This document shows positions 55,900-64,000 of a DNA stretch of 64,000 nucleotides, in pieces. The stretch's first letter is position 1, and the number at the start of each line of letters is the position of its first letter. The notes beneath the pieces were generated by a model. That model ran no database searches. It worked only from the letters and a program-made list of their open reading frames with translations, and had not been told where the DNA came from. A program made the position numbers and the translations under genes. This DNA is from Batkoa obscura (taxonomy: Eukaryota; Entomophthoromycota; Entomophthoromycetes; Entomophthorales; Batkoaceae), in NCBI GenBank assembly GCA_030770535.1, contig JASVEC010000089.1, positions 1 through 64,000 of the forward strand, given 5' to 3'.

Positions 55900-56000
55900 A
55901 TGGGGATGTGATTCTATATTTAAGAATTTTACTGACAATTTTCCACTCAAATAACGCTTGAAAGGTGGAAAAAGTAATGAAGCTAAAAAAACACCTTCAT
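55900..56000 (+). mobile_element. MITE copy 15
   Basis: Forward copy flanked by TA on both sides. Confidence 0.75.
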
Positions 56001-56832
56001 ATAGTATTTTTATTTTTAAATGACTAATTATAAAATGAGGGTAAAAAAAAGTAAATAACAGGTATATTTTATAAAAGAAGCTATAGTATTAGTCTTTTAT
56101 AAAATAAAAATTTTGAAGAATTTTTTTAAAGATTTTATAAATCAATTTTATATTTTAAAATATGTTTTTTTAAAACTTGTTTATCAATATAATCAACAGG
56201 TTTATTTTAAAAAGAAAAACAAAGTTATCATTAGAATTTTAAGGATAATCTGACTATTACATCTAAAAGTTAGCCTTTTATTACCTTAATGTAAATCTAA
56301 CAACTAATTTTAGAATGTATTTACTTTTTAATTCTGCTATTATCTCTTTGTCATTTTTTTAATGAGCAAATGTATTTTTTTAATCCTTTTTTCAGCCTTT
56401 TATTTAGAAGTTTATATATAAATATCTAACATCCGTGACGCAACATAATTTGTTAAAAATAGTAATAGTCAACTTCAAGCAAAAAGTAAAATAAAATAGG
56501 TATAGAGATAAAAATAGGGATTAAATAATTAGCTTTTTTATTTCATCAATACAATTATAAACTATAATATTATAACTCCTTTTATTTTTCTAGAAAGGGT
56601 CATTTTTAACTCTTTTTTCTTAACCTAAAAAATATTGATAAAGATTATACTAGATAGAGTTTTTTTGATGAAAGATATCATTATCCGAGTAAAGAAAAGA
56701 TACTTATCATATAATGACAAACAATTAAGACATTAACAGAAGAAGAAATGTTTAACTCTTTAGAGTCTATCTGTGATCCTAAAAGAGTTAGGTAAACATC
56801 AACGAGACCACATCATAAGATATTCATAATAG
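56001..56832. other. Intergenic region, upstream half of a duplicated unit
   Basis: From about 56560 the sequence loosely matches 58330-58680 (AGTAAAGAAAAG and TATCATnATC blocks), showing that the repeat-peptide gene was duplicated together with its upstream DNA. Confidence 0.5.
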
Positions 56833-56840
56833 TATATAAA
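56833..56840 (+). promoter_or_regulatory. TATA box of the repeat-peptide gene
   Basis: TATATAAA 68 nt upstream of the ATG at 56908. Confidence 0.5.
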
Positions 56841-56907
56841 CTTCAAAGCGACTCCATAGCTTAAGTATCAAAAAAATCCCGATTCTTATTAATTTCTGTT
56901 AAAAAAA

Positions 56908-57513
56908 ATGAAATTGACTTCTTGTGTTGTCTTATTCACTGCCATTGCTTCTTCTATCAGCCTTCCTCTTAAAAATGTACGTGAGGTTGCTAAGAATGCT
57001 TTAGGGCAACGATTTATTCCTCCTTATGTACTTGAACAATTGTCAGCAGCTAAAGGTATTTTTAGGCGTGACCATCCAGATAATGCTAAAGTAGATAGTA
57101 CTTTACAACAACGTTTTATTTCTCCTTATTTGCTTGATCAAATTGCAGCAGGTAATCTTTTTGGGCGTAGTTATCCTGATAGTAACAAAGTAGATAATAC
57201 CTTACAACAACGTTTTATCCCTCCTCATATCCTTGAACAAATCATGAACGGTAACTATCGTAGAAGCTATGGTGGGAACGATGATTTAGAAAAACGCTTT
57301 ATCCCCCCTCCTAATACTTTTTACCAACTGATGAACGGTAACTATCGTAGAAGCTATGGTGGGAACGATGATTTAGAAAAACGCTTTATCCCCCCTCCTA
57401 ATACTTTTCACCAACTGATGAACGGTAACTATCGTAGAAGCTATGGTGGAAATGATGATTTAGGAAAGCGTTTTATCCCTCCTCATATTCTTGAACAAAT
57501 GATCCAAGGTTAA
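56908..57513 (+). CDS. Secreted repeat-peptide precursor with kexin-type sites
   Basis: This is an intronless 201-aa protein: signal peptide (MKLTSCVVLFTAIASSISLP) followed by six imperfect repeats. Each repeat starts R-FIPP or R-FISP after LGQR, LQQR, LEKR or LGKR. The last three are near-identical 29-residue units containing NGNYRR|SYGGNDDLEKR|FIPP. Dibasic RR and KR therefore bracket a peptide of the type FIPPPNTFYQLMNGNY and an acidic spacer SYGGNDDLE. This is the layout of Kex2-processed multi-copy precursors (yeast alpha-factor, fungal KEP proteins). The released peptide matches nothing I know. The first two units keep only monobasic sites at the start of the peptide. Function could be signalling, mating or surface-active; all of that is inference. 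Confidence 0.8.
   Translation: MKLTSCVVLFTAIASSISLPLKNVREVAKNALGQRFIPPYVLEQLSAAKGIFRRDHPDNAKVDSTLQQRFISPYLLDQIAAGNLFGRSYPDSNKVDNTLQQRFIPPHILEQIMNGNYRRSYGGNDDLEKRFIPPPNTFYQLMNGNYRRSYGGNDDLEKRFIPPPNTFHQLMNGNYRRSYGGNDDLGKRFIPPHILEQMIQG
57247..57507 (+). repeat. 87-bp coding tandem repeat
   Basis: Units start at 57247, 57334 and 57421. The first two are nearly identical at the nucleotide level, including synonymous sites, so this expansion is recent. Confidence 0.9.
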
Positions 57514-58676
57514 GATCCTTAGAATTAATCACCTTAGTGTATGAACACTAAATGTGATACATACGCTTAATCCTTCAAAATACTTCAAATAAATATTTTT
57601 GATTCTAAATGTTTAATTTAAATTTTCATGATTCTATCCTTTATATATGTAAATAACTGGATTGAAATGTACTCTATCTTCAATGTTTTGATATAGAATT
57701 TAAAGTATCTTATAAAATCTTAAGATAACTGAAGTAATGATTTACACATCTCGATGTTTTATATATGGGGCTTTAAAATGTTACACTATAGTAAAAAACG
57801 ACTATTATAAGGCTAATAAAATTCATAAAAGTATTTAAATTTTATTATTTATTATAAAGTTGTTATGTATATAACAAAATATTAAAATTATTATTTGTAA
57901 AGAAATTGTCTACATTAAGACAGTTAATTATAAAAATTTCTATAAAATGAATAAACAATAAATATACATTATCAAATTGGCAGTCAATAACAACTATTAT
58001 CCTTTATAGAATAGATGATATCAAGTAAATTAAAATACAAACTTACTTTTATAAAATTATTAGAACTTTTTTAGAACTTTTAAAATGATTAGCTCTTTTT
58101 GCTCCTTTTTCCTTGAATTTTTTTCGGAAGTTATATAGAAAAAAACTTGTTTGAGTTTATGGTCTAATATAACTCTTTTAGGACAGAAGTAGTAAACAAT
58201 AGTAACTCATTTAAAAAGCCAAAAAAAAAGTTTTAAAAAAAGTGGTGTAAAATAGGCAATACTTAAATATAGATGTCTATTTTAAAATATCAAATTTGGA
58301 CTCTTTGTTTATTTTATCAATATAACTATAAAAGATTGAACTACAGCTCCCTTTTTGAAGGTGGGTTCTTTCTTAACTTTTTTCTCTTAACTTATAAATC
58401 ATCAAGTAAAATTTATCAACTGTAAATTCCATTATAAAAGGTATCATCATCTAAGTAAAGAAAAAGTAGATTATAAATCAATAAGCAAGTAAAATATTGG
58501 ACGAAGAAGTAAAAACTAGCCCTTTAAAGTCCTATCTATTACTATAAAAGAGTGAAATATATCCTAACAAAAGTCTATTATAAGATGACAACAACAGCAT
58601 GTGAACCTCAAATAAAACTCACACTTCGAGTATAAAAAAAGCGCAATTCTCATGAACCATTAAAAGCAAAAAAATA
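57514..58676. other. Intergenic region with duplicated promoter DNA
   Basis: No gene. The last 350 bp are the diverged duplicate of the repeat-peptide gene's 5' flank. Confidence 0.5.
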
Positions 58677-59025
58677 GAGTTGATTTCGTATTGTTTTATT
58701 CATTACCACTGTTTCTTCTTCCAGTCTTTCTTTATTTATAAATGCGAGCGATTCAAGTGAGAATGCTTTAGAAAAAATGTACAATTACAGACTTTTTGGT
58801 AGCATTGAATGCTGCTCATAGTGCGGGTAGATTCAATAGAAATTATGAAGGAGGTGATATTTTACAGTAAGGCCAATGTAGTTTTAATCTACTTAGTGAA
58901 ATGCTCAGAAATGCTCAAGAATTTGAAGGTAAATATGACGAAATTCATCAAGAGTATGATGCTTTAGAAAAGTGTTTTTATGCATCCTATATGGTCGTAC
59001 TTAATGGTGATCGCCTTTGGTAGCT
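58677..59025 (+). pseudogene. Decayed duplicate of the repeat-peptide precursor
   Basis: DNA similarity to the 56908 gene runs through the signal-peptide region (GTATTGTTTTATTCATTACC, TTTCTTCTTCCAGTCTTTCT) and the GAGAATGCTTTAGA segment before the first repeat. The position of the start codon reads ATA, the frame is disrupted early, and in-frame stops follow. Downstream only scattered GRFNRNYEG-like and DALEK-like remnants of repeat units are visible. Confidence 0.7.
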
Positions 59026-59029
59026 AAAA

Positions 59030-59432
59030 CATAACTAACTGAGGTAACTAAATTTAATCATCCAAAATATTGAAATAATGATTTTTAATTGCAATAGTTT
59101 AAAAGTTTGAACTTATATGATTTTATTACTATTAAATATGAATATCAGGATATACAAATATTCTTAATCTTTATTATTTTAATATATAATTTAATAGAAC
59201 TTATAAAGTCACAATATAATCAAAATTGTTGATTTAAGAAAGGAACAGATAGAATTTCAAAGCTTGGATTTTGATGCAACTTAAATTGAGATCTCAAACC
59301 TACTAAGTATCGCAAAACAAACTTCAAAAAATGTTTAGTGGTAAGGAAACGTGTATTTGGAAAATATTAATCGTAACTCTAAAAATACTTTTCAAATGTC
59401 TTTGGACCTTGGTCTTGCATCTATTATAATAT
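59030..59432. other. Intergenic region
   Basis: AT-rich, nothing recognised. Confidence 0.45.
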
Positions 59433-59532
59433 AGAGGGGGATGTCTTTTTTTAAGAGTTTTATTGATAGCTTTTTCACTTAAACAGCGCTTAAAAAATGG
59501 AGAAAGTGATGAAACCATAAAAACACCCTCAT
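59433..59532 (+). mobile_element. MITE copy 16
   Basis: Forward copy; ends GGGGGATGT and CACCCTCA, followed by TA. Confidence 0.72.
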
Positions 59533-59681
59533 ATATTGACAATTGGTCTCTTTTATAAAAATAACTAATTTTTTATACTTTAAACATTATATTATAATTG
59601 AAATTCAAATCAAAAGATCAAAAGTATGATATTATAAAAAGTTGATTAACATTTTATTGATGACAAATTATATACAGATAA

Positions 59682-60563
59682 CTATCCAAAGGTAGTAGTT
59701 AGTCCCAATTTACTAGTTTCATCTTTAATCCAAGGTAAAAAGGCAGAAACTCTTGAATAAACCCCTGGGGTGTCTTTATCCCCACATCCCTTACCAACGG
59801 AAACAATGCCTAAAAGTTTGTATTGGCCATTTTCATCTGAGCTCATCAATGGGCCTCCAGAATCCCCTTGACATGCATCCTTCCCTCCTTCTTTTATTTC
59901 AGCGCATATCGATGTTTTATCCTCCATCACAAGCCATGTTTTTTTACACTCTTCTGCACTCACAGTTTTTAAATCAACTTTAAGTAAATCATTTGATGCC
60001 CCACCATTAAAAGAAGTGGCTCCCCAACCAGCAACTGTAACTGATTGATCGACTGTAGTAGTAGCTTCAGTAACAGCACCGCTGATGGCCTTAAAATCTT
60101 TTATCGGGTCTTTTAAAATAAATATAGCAATATCGTTAAAGTTAAATATGGGGACTTTTTTATATTCTGGATGAGAAATAATTGAAGAAACTTGTAAAGT
60201 TTGGACGTTTTCTTGATCATCTAATTTATCTAATCCATATTTAACATGATAACTTTCAGTAGGTGTTTTTCCCATGATACAATGGGCCGCACTAACTACT
60301 ACTTTTTCCCCTATTACTGTACCACCACAATTATGTGGTACTAATTTACTGCCAATAGATACTAGCCATGGAAATTCTTGATTATTTGTTTTTACTCCGC
60401 CTACAATCCTAGAATCCGAAGTGCCGTTGCTATTTTGATTACTTTGTTCAATTACAAGTTGATTGGGTTTGTATTTTCCATACCCTTTTTTAACCCCCTC
60501 TTCATGAAAATTCTTTATTGCTCTTGCTACCAATACTCCGGTTAATGTTTTTAACAGATGCAT
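59682..60563 (-). CDS. Trypsin-like serine protease (S1A), secreted zymogen
   Basis: Single exon, 293 aa. A short hydrophobic leader and a propeptide of about 50 residues end at SR|IVGG (residues 53-56), the classical trypsinogen activation site. The catalytic triad is His94 (SAAHC), Asp144 (FNDIAI) and Ser235 (GDSGGP). Asp229, six residues before the Ser, predicts trypsin specificity for Arg/Lys. Cysteine pairs CGGTV/AAHC, C206/C220, C231 and the C near GKGCGD match chymotrypsin-fold disulfides. VAGWGATS and GVYSRVSAFLPWI complete the fold. S1 trypsins are sparse in most fungi but expanded in insect-associated Entomophthoromycotina, where they serve extracellular protein breakdown. The leader is short and only weakly signal-like. 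Confidence 0.94.
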   Translation of the reverse strand: MHLLKTLTGVLVARAIKNFHEEGVKKGYGKYKPNQLVIEQSNQNSNGTSDSRIVGGVKTNNQEFPWLVSIGSKLVPHNCGGTVIGEKVVVSAAHCIMGKTPTESYHVKYGLDKLDDQENVQTLQVSSIISHPEYKKVPIFNFNDIAIFILKDPIKDFKAISGAVTEATTTVDQSVTVAGWGATSFNGGASNDLLKVDLKTVSAEECKKTWLVMEDKTSICAEIKEGGKDACQGDSGGPLMSSDENGQYKLLGIVSVGKGCGDKDTPGVYSRVSAFLPWIKDETSKLGLTTTFG

Positions 60564-62812
60564 CTTTTTTGATTAATTATTTAATTCTTTTTTTAATCTA
60601 AATAGAAATCAAATTGACTAAAGAATGGTCAATCATTGCTCTTATTTAAATAGATTATAGAATAACGGTTGTTCTTGCTTTAATTAATTATGGAATAAAT
60701 GGTTAAATAATTTCATTACAATTTTAAGAAGATTAGATTACAATATTTTACCACGGATAAAATTTGCGGAGTAATTTAATTTTCGAAAAATATTTTTGAA
60801 AAAACTCAAAGATTGAATTTGGAGATAAATGTACACTCAAAATTCAAGCTTTGTATTTTATGTATTACATGAGATAGAGTTGTTTTATATTATGAGTAAA
60901 ATTGATGAATTTATTATAGTTATAGATTGTTCAATGTTTAAATAATATCATGATAAAGGAAATGTGATGTTCTAATGTATTCAGGTTAATTTCAATTGAT
61001 TAGATTTTTATTCTTTAATAATGAGTTTTCAATCAATTAGGGTCTATTAAAATTTAGAAATAAAATTTCAATATAATTGATATGATAACTATTTTTTCTG
61101 GAAATTCAAGACCAAATACTTTTTTGCATTTATTAATCGTCAAGTTGAGTAAATTGAGTAAGTTGAGTTAGACTACTTAAGAAGACGTATAGTCAAATAC
61201 TTGACAATTTCGACAAACGTCGTGGATTTGTCCACAATCAAATGATTAAGGTATGATAAAGTATTAGTTTTTAGATGATAATATAAATATCTTGAAAATT
61301 TTAGTACAATTAACAATTCACTGAAATTAAAATTTTTAAAATATTAAAGTTATAATTGTTAGTAATATTGGAATAGTGTAATAAGTGTGTAATAATTTTA
61401 TGATACAGTATTCAATGACTTCTAACTGTAATCAATTATTTCAATTGTTAGTAGTAAGTACAATAAAATAATAGGAAGAAGTTTAAATTTTGTCTAAGGC
61501 TGTCTTATCGTAATCAAGAGTATGAAAGTAGAGGACAGCTATATAGAAATATTGATTCAATAAAATAGTGGCAGTATTCAAATCCAAACAATTAGAAGAA
61601 TAAAATGCTTATCTTTTAAGCTAATATTATTAATGACAATTCTTAAAAAAATCATAATAATATACCAAATATTAGGGATATTTAATATATCTAAATGAAG
61701 GCTTTTCTATTTGAATTAAACTTACGTCACAAAAAAATTTGAATATGTTTATTTTTAGAATGATATTTTAATATTTATGAGTATACTACTGTAAATATTA
61801 GATGATATTCAATTAGTAATTGCATTCTAGTTGTAAGATAGCCCTTTGCTTTAAAGCCCCTATCTTCAAGTACTTTGTTTATACATAAGTGGAATGAATC
61901 TAATAAATATCGCCTAGCATAAAGATAATTAAATGTTACATGTGAGATTGAAAATAAATGTAATTGAGTATAAAGTTAGTTTGATTCTAAGCTTTATTTT
62001 AATTTCATGAGCTGTTCTGTTAACTTAAAATTTGAATTAGAAATTAAAAATTAAAAATGAGTTCTTTATCTAATGAAATCACTAAGTTTAGTAAATCTTT
62101 CATTTCCGCCCAATAATTTCCTATAGTCAAACTACATGTTTTGAGATCATTTGTGCTTAAAATTCAACTTCAGCTTTAGAAGATACCAAGCTATAAAAAA
62201 AATATGTCGTCCATAAATCTCATTTCGCTCTAAAGCTTATTACTGATGCTATTATTTTCTTGTGCATAATGTGCTACTTTTAGAATAAACCACTATATTC
62301 TTACATAAAATCATATACAAAATTGTATACATGTGCTACGTTAAGGGTTTGAAGCCTTGTTTTTATTTATAATTTGTCAATATTATTTTAATACAATTCA
62401 AAGCTAATAATATCAGTTTTGAAACCTATTAGACAAAATTGCCTAGGTGACTCATCATACTAAGAATAAAACCATCTACAAAGTTTAAGTGACAAAAGTG
62501 AAACATACTATAAAATTCAAGCTTGATTGGTTATATTTTAATTTGAATCCAATGACTTTCTTCTTTAGGCCAGTGACATAATATTAGCCTCATAACAAAG
62601 CCAATTAAAGTGGATTTGAAGAAAATGTGTGATCATACTGAGCAAATGGTTGACTTTGTTAAAATATGAACTGAAAGTGTTTGGATTTTACTAGAAGGAA
62701 TTTAAAATACGATCAATTTGTTAATGCCAACAGTGTGCTATTTTAAGCTAATCAAATTAATTTAATATGATAGTGACTCATAATTCAAAAAAATCTGATG
62801 ATTTGGGATTGG
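60564..62812. other. Long intergenic region
   Basis: In 2.2 kb no gene, RNA or known repeat was recognised. A short GTTGAGTAAATTGAGTAAGTTGAGT tandem (about 9 bp x3) lies near 61144. Confidence 0.5.
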
Positions 62813-62820
62813 TATATAAA
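62813..62820 (+). promoter_or_regulatory. TATA box of the LARP1-like gene
   Basis: TATATAAA about 66 nt upstream of the ATG at 62886. Confidence 0.45.
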
Positions 62821-62885
62821 GCCTTTAAAGGTTTCATTTAAATATTATTTAATTTTACTCAAAGAAGATATTTTACTATTTATCA

Positions 62886-64000
62886 ATGGCATCTGTTGAA
62901 ACCCCATTAAGCCCTGCCCTTAATTCTGCTACAAGCACTCCATATAGTGCTGCTGCTAAAGTAGGAGTCAACAATGCTGAAACAAAAAAACGTATGCCTG
63001 GTGGCGATGTTCCACCTGAACTTCCTTTCCCAACTAATTTAGAGGAACTCATGTTTTCTATTCGTAAGCAAGTTGAGTGGTATTTTAGCACTACTAATCT
63101 TTGCCGTGATGTGTATTTCCGTAAGCAAATGGACAGCAAAGGTTATGTGCCTCTTAGTTTAATTGTCAGCTTTCCTCGTATCACCAAGCTTTGTTCTGAT
63201 GTTGCTTTTGTTCATATGGTACTCAAGCAAAGCAAAATACTCGATGTAAAAGACATGGCTGTTCGTGTTAAGCATGATTGGGAGCAATGGTTGTACCCTG
63301 AAAATGGTAAGAGTTCACGTTCTGTATCCAAACAATCAAAGGTAACAATTGAGGAGCCTCAACAAAGTACTCCATCATTTAAAACCTATGCTCCACTCTC
63401 ACCAGCTATTCGCCCTGGTGCGTATCGTAAAACTGGTCAGCATAGTGCAACCAACTCTCCAGCAATCAACCCTAAGTTTAAAAGTACTGATGACGACGAC
63501 TTATTTCAACTGGATGAGGAGCTCTCTTCTAGCAATATTGCTAAGTATCATCATTCCGATGATGAGTATACCAGTGATGAAGATATTACTGATGAACAAG
63601 TATCTTCACTTATTATTGTTACTCAACGTAGACGTGACCGCCCTCATGTCGCTTATGAGCGTAAAGCTATCAATGATGAATTTAACCAAATTATTAAAGA
63701 CGGATTATACTATTATCAAAAGGACATTCATAAAAAAGCACCTGCTCCTACCGATAAGCCAAGTAACATCAAAGTAGACACTGTAAATGAAGATGAATTC
63801 CAAAAAATTCAATCTACTCTCTCTATGAGCGACGTTGCCAAAGTTAAAAAAGTACCACGTAAATCCAAGCGTAATCAATTCTTCTCACCAAAGTTTATTC
63901 CCGTCAGAGACCAAGGCCCCAACGTTCCCCCTCTTGGAAGTTCATTGGGCGCCGGGTCACAAGCCCACGCTATTAAACATCGCGATACTCGTCGTCATGG
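62886..64000 (+). CDS. LARP1-like La-motif protein, 3' end outside window
   Basis: This RNA-binding La-related protein controls TOP-mRNA translation and stability downstream of TORC1 (family knowledge). The frame is open from ATG 62886 (after an in-frame TAA) to the window edge, 371 codons without an intron. The La motif (about residues 48-125) shows LEELMFSIRKQVEWYFSTTN, LCRDVYFRKQMDSKGYVPLS and LIVSFPRITKLC. A later block SLIIVTQ followed by INDEFNQIIKDGLYYYQKDI is characteristic of LARP1 proper. An acidic DDDDLFQLDEE segment and a basic region (VKKVPRKSKRNQF, SPKFIPVRD) are also present. The DM15 repeats expected in LARP1 would lie beyond the window. Coding GC is higher than in neighbouring genes, suggesting high expression. 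Confidence 0.9.
   Translation, partial: MASVETPLSPALNSATSTPYSAAAKVGVNNAETKKRMPGGDVPPELPFPTNLEELMFSIRKQVEWYFSTTNLCRDVYFRKQMDSKGYVPLSLIVSFPRITKLCSDVAFVHMVLKQSKILDVKDMAVRVKHDWEQWLYPENGKSSRSVSKQSKVTIEEPQQSTPSFKTYAPLSPAIRPGAYRKTGQHSATNSPAINPKFKSTDDDDLFQLDEELSSSNIAKYHHSDDEYTSDEDITDEQVSSLIIVTQRRRDRPHVAYERKAINDEFNQIIKDGLYYYQKDIHKKAPAPTDKPSNIKVDTVNEDEFQKIQSTLSMSDVAKVKKVPRKSKRNQFFSPKFIPVRDQGPNVPPLGSSLGAGSQAHAIKHRDTRRH

Noticed and set aside
62876-63139. Minus-strand 87-codon frame
   Set aside because: It is antisense to the La motif of the LARP1-like gene, which is open on the plus strand.
63349-63777. Plus-strand 142-codon Leu-rich frame
   Set aside because: It is an out-of-frame reading inside the LARP1-like coding region.
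1-64000. tRNA, rRNA or CRISPR arrays
   Set aside because: I looked for cloverleaf-like promoter boxes, conserved rRNA segments and regularly spaced repeats and saw none; the dispersed MITEs are irregularly spaced and in both orientations.

Overview
The window looks like nuclear DNA of an early-diverging true fungus. Composition is very AT-rich, genes carry short introns (mostly 42-60 nt, GTAAG/GTATG donors, CTAAC/CTAAT branch sites, TTTAG acceptors), and the gene set includes fungus-specific functions (chitin synthase export chaperone CHS7, white-collar-2-type PAS/GATA protein, PEX13, BBP). A trypsin, a secreted multicopper oxidase, a cAMP-receptor-like GPCR and a LAMTOR4-like Ragulator subunit together point to Zoopagomycota/Entomophthoromycotina (Conidiobolus-like). 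That placement is inference; no rRNA marker is present.

Layout: 0.7-3.0 kb NhaC-type antiporter (-); 4.7-7.9 kb nuclear-envelope BRR6/BRL1 and mitochondrial SAM50 (+); 8.3 kb small Cys/Arg-rich secreted peptide precursor (+); 9.5-11.3 kb laccase-like multicopper oxidase (-); 12.8-15.7 kb tandem pair of NmrA/isoflavone-reductase-like genes (-); 17.3-18.7 kb PEX13 (+); 19.1-19.5 kb LAMTOR4-like (-); 20.0-21.2 kb 7TM receptor (-); 22.5-32.7 kb repeat island with a whole-looking Ty3/Gypsy element nested in an older solo LTR, two more solo LTRs and three MITEs; 33.7-34.3 kb TRAPPC2/sedlin (+); 35.5-37.4 kb BBP/SF1 (-); 39.9-41.0 kb WC-2-like (-); 42.1-44.2 kb a secreted Cys-rich gene and two decayed copies; 44.3-46.6 kb Mid2-like single-pass protein (-); 48.7-49.5 kb COQ10 (+); 49.6-50.9 kb CHS7 (-); 51.9-54.0 kb MITE cluster and a 104-bp direct repeat; 54.3-55.6 kb exonuclease III-family AP endonuclease (+); 56.9-59.0 kb a probable kexin-processed repeat-peptide precursor and its decayed duplicate; 59.7-60.6 kb trypsin (-); 62.9 kb to the end LARP1-like, cut by the window edge.

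There are no operons; genes are independent units. Several were assembled from exons by hand (BRR6, SAM50, LAMTOR4, TRAPPC2, BBP, WC-2, COQ10, CHS7, GPCR), and all their joined reading frames close in phase. The most novel-looking content is (i) the repeat-peptide precursor with Kex2-type sites, (ii) the acidic-prodomain / six-cysteine cationic peptide gene, and (iii) a 16-copy, roughly 100-bp TA-target MITE family (TGGGGATGT...ACATCCCCA) spread through the intergenic DNA.
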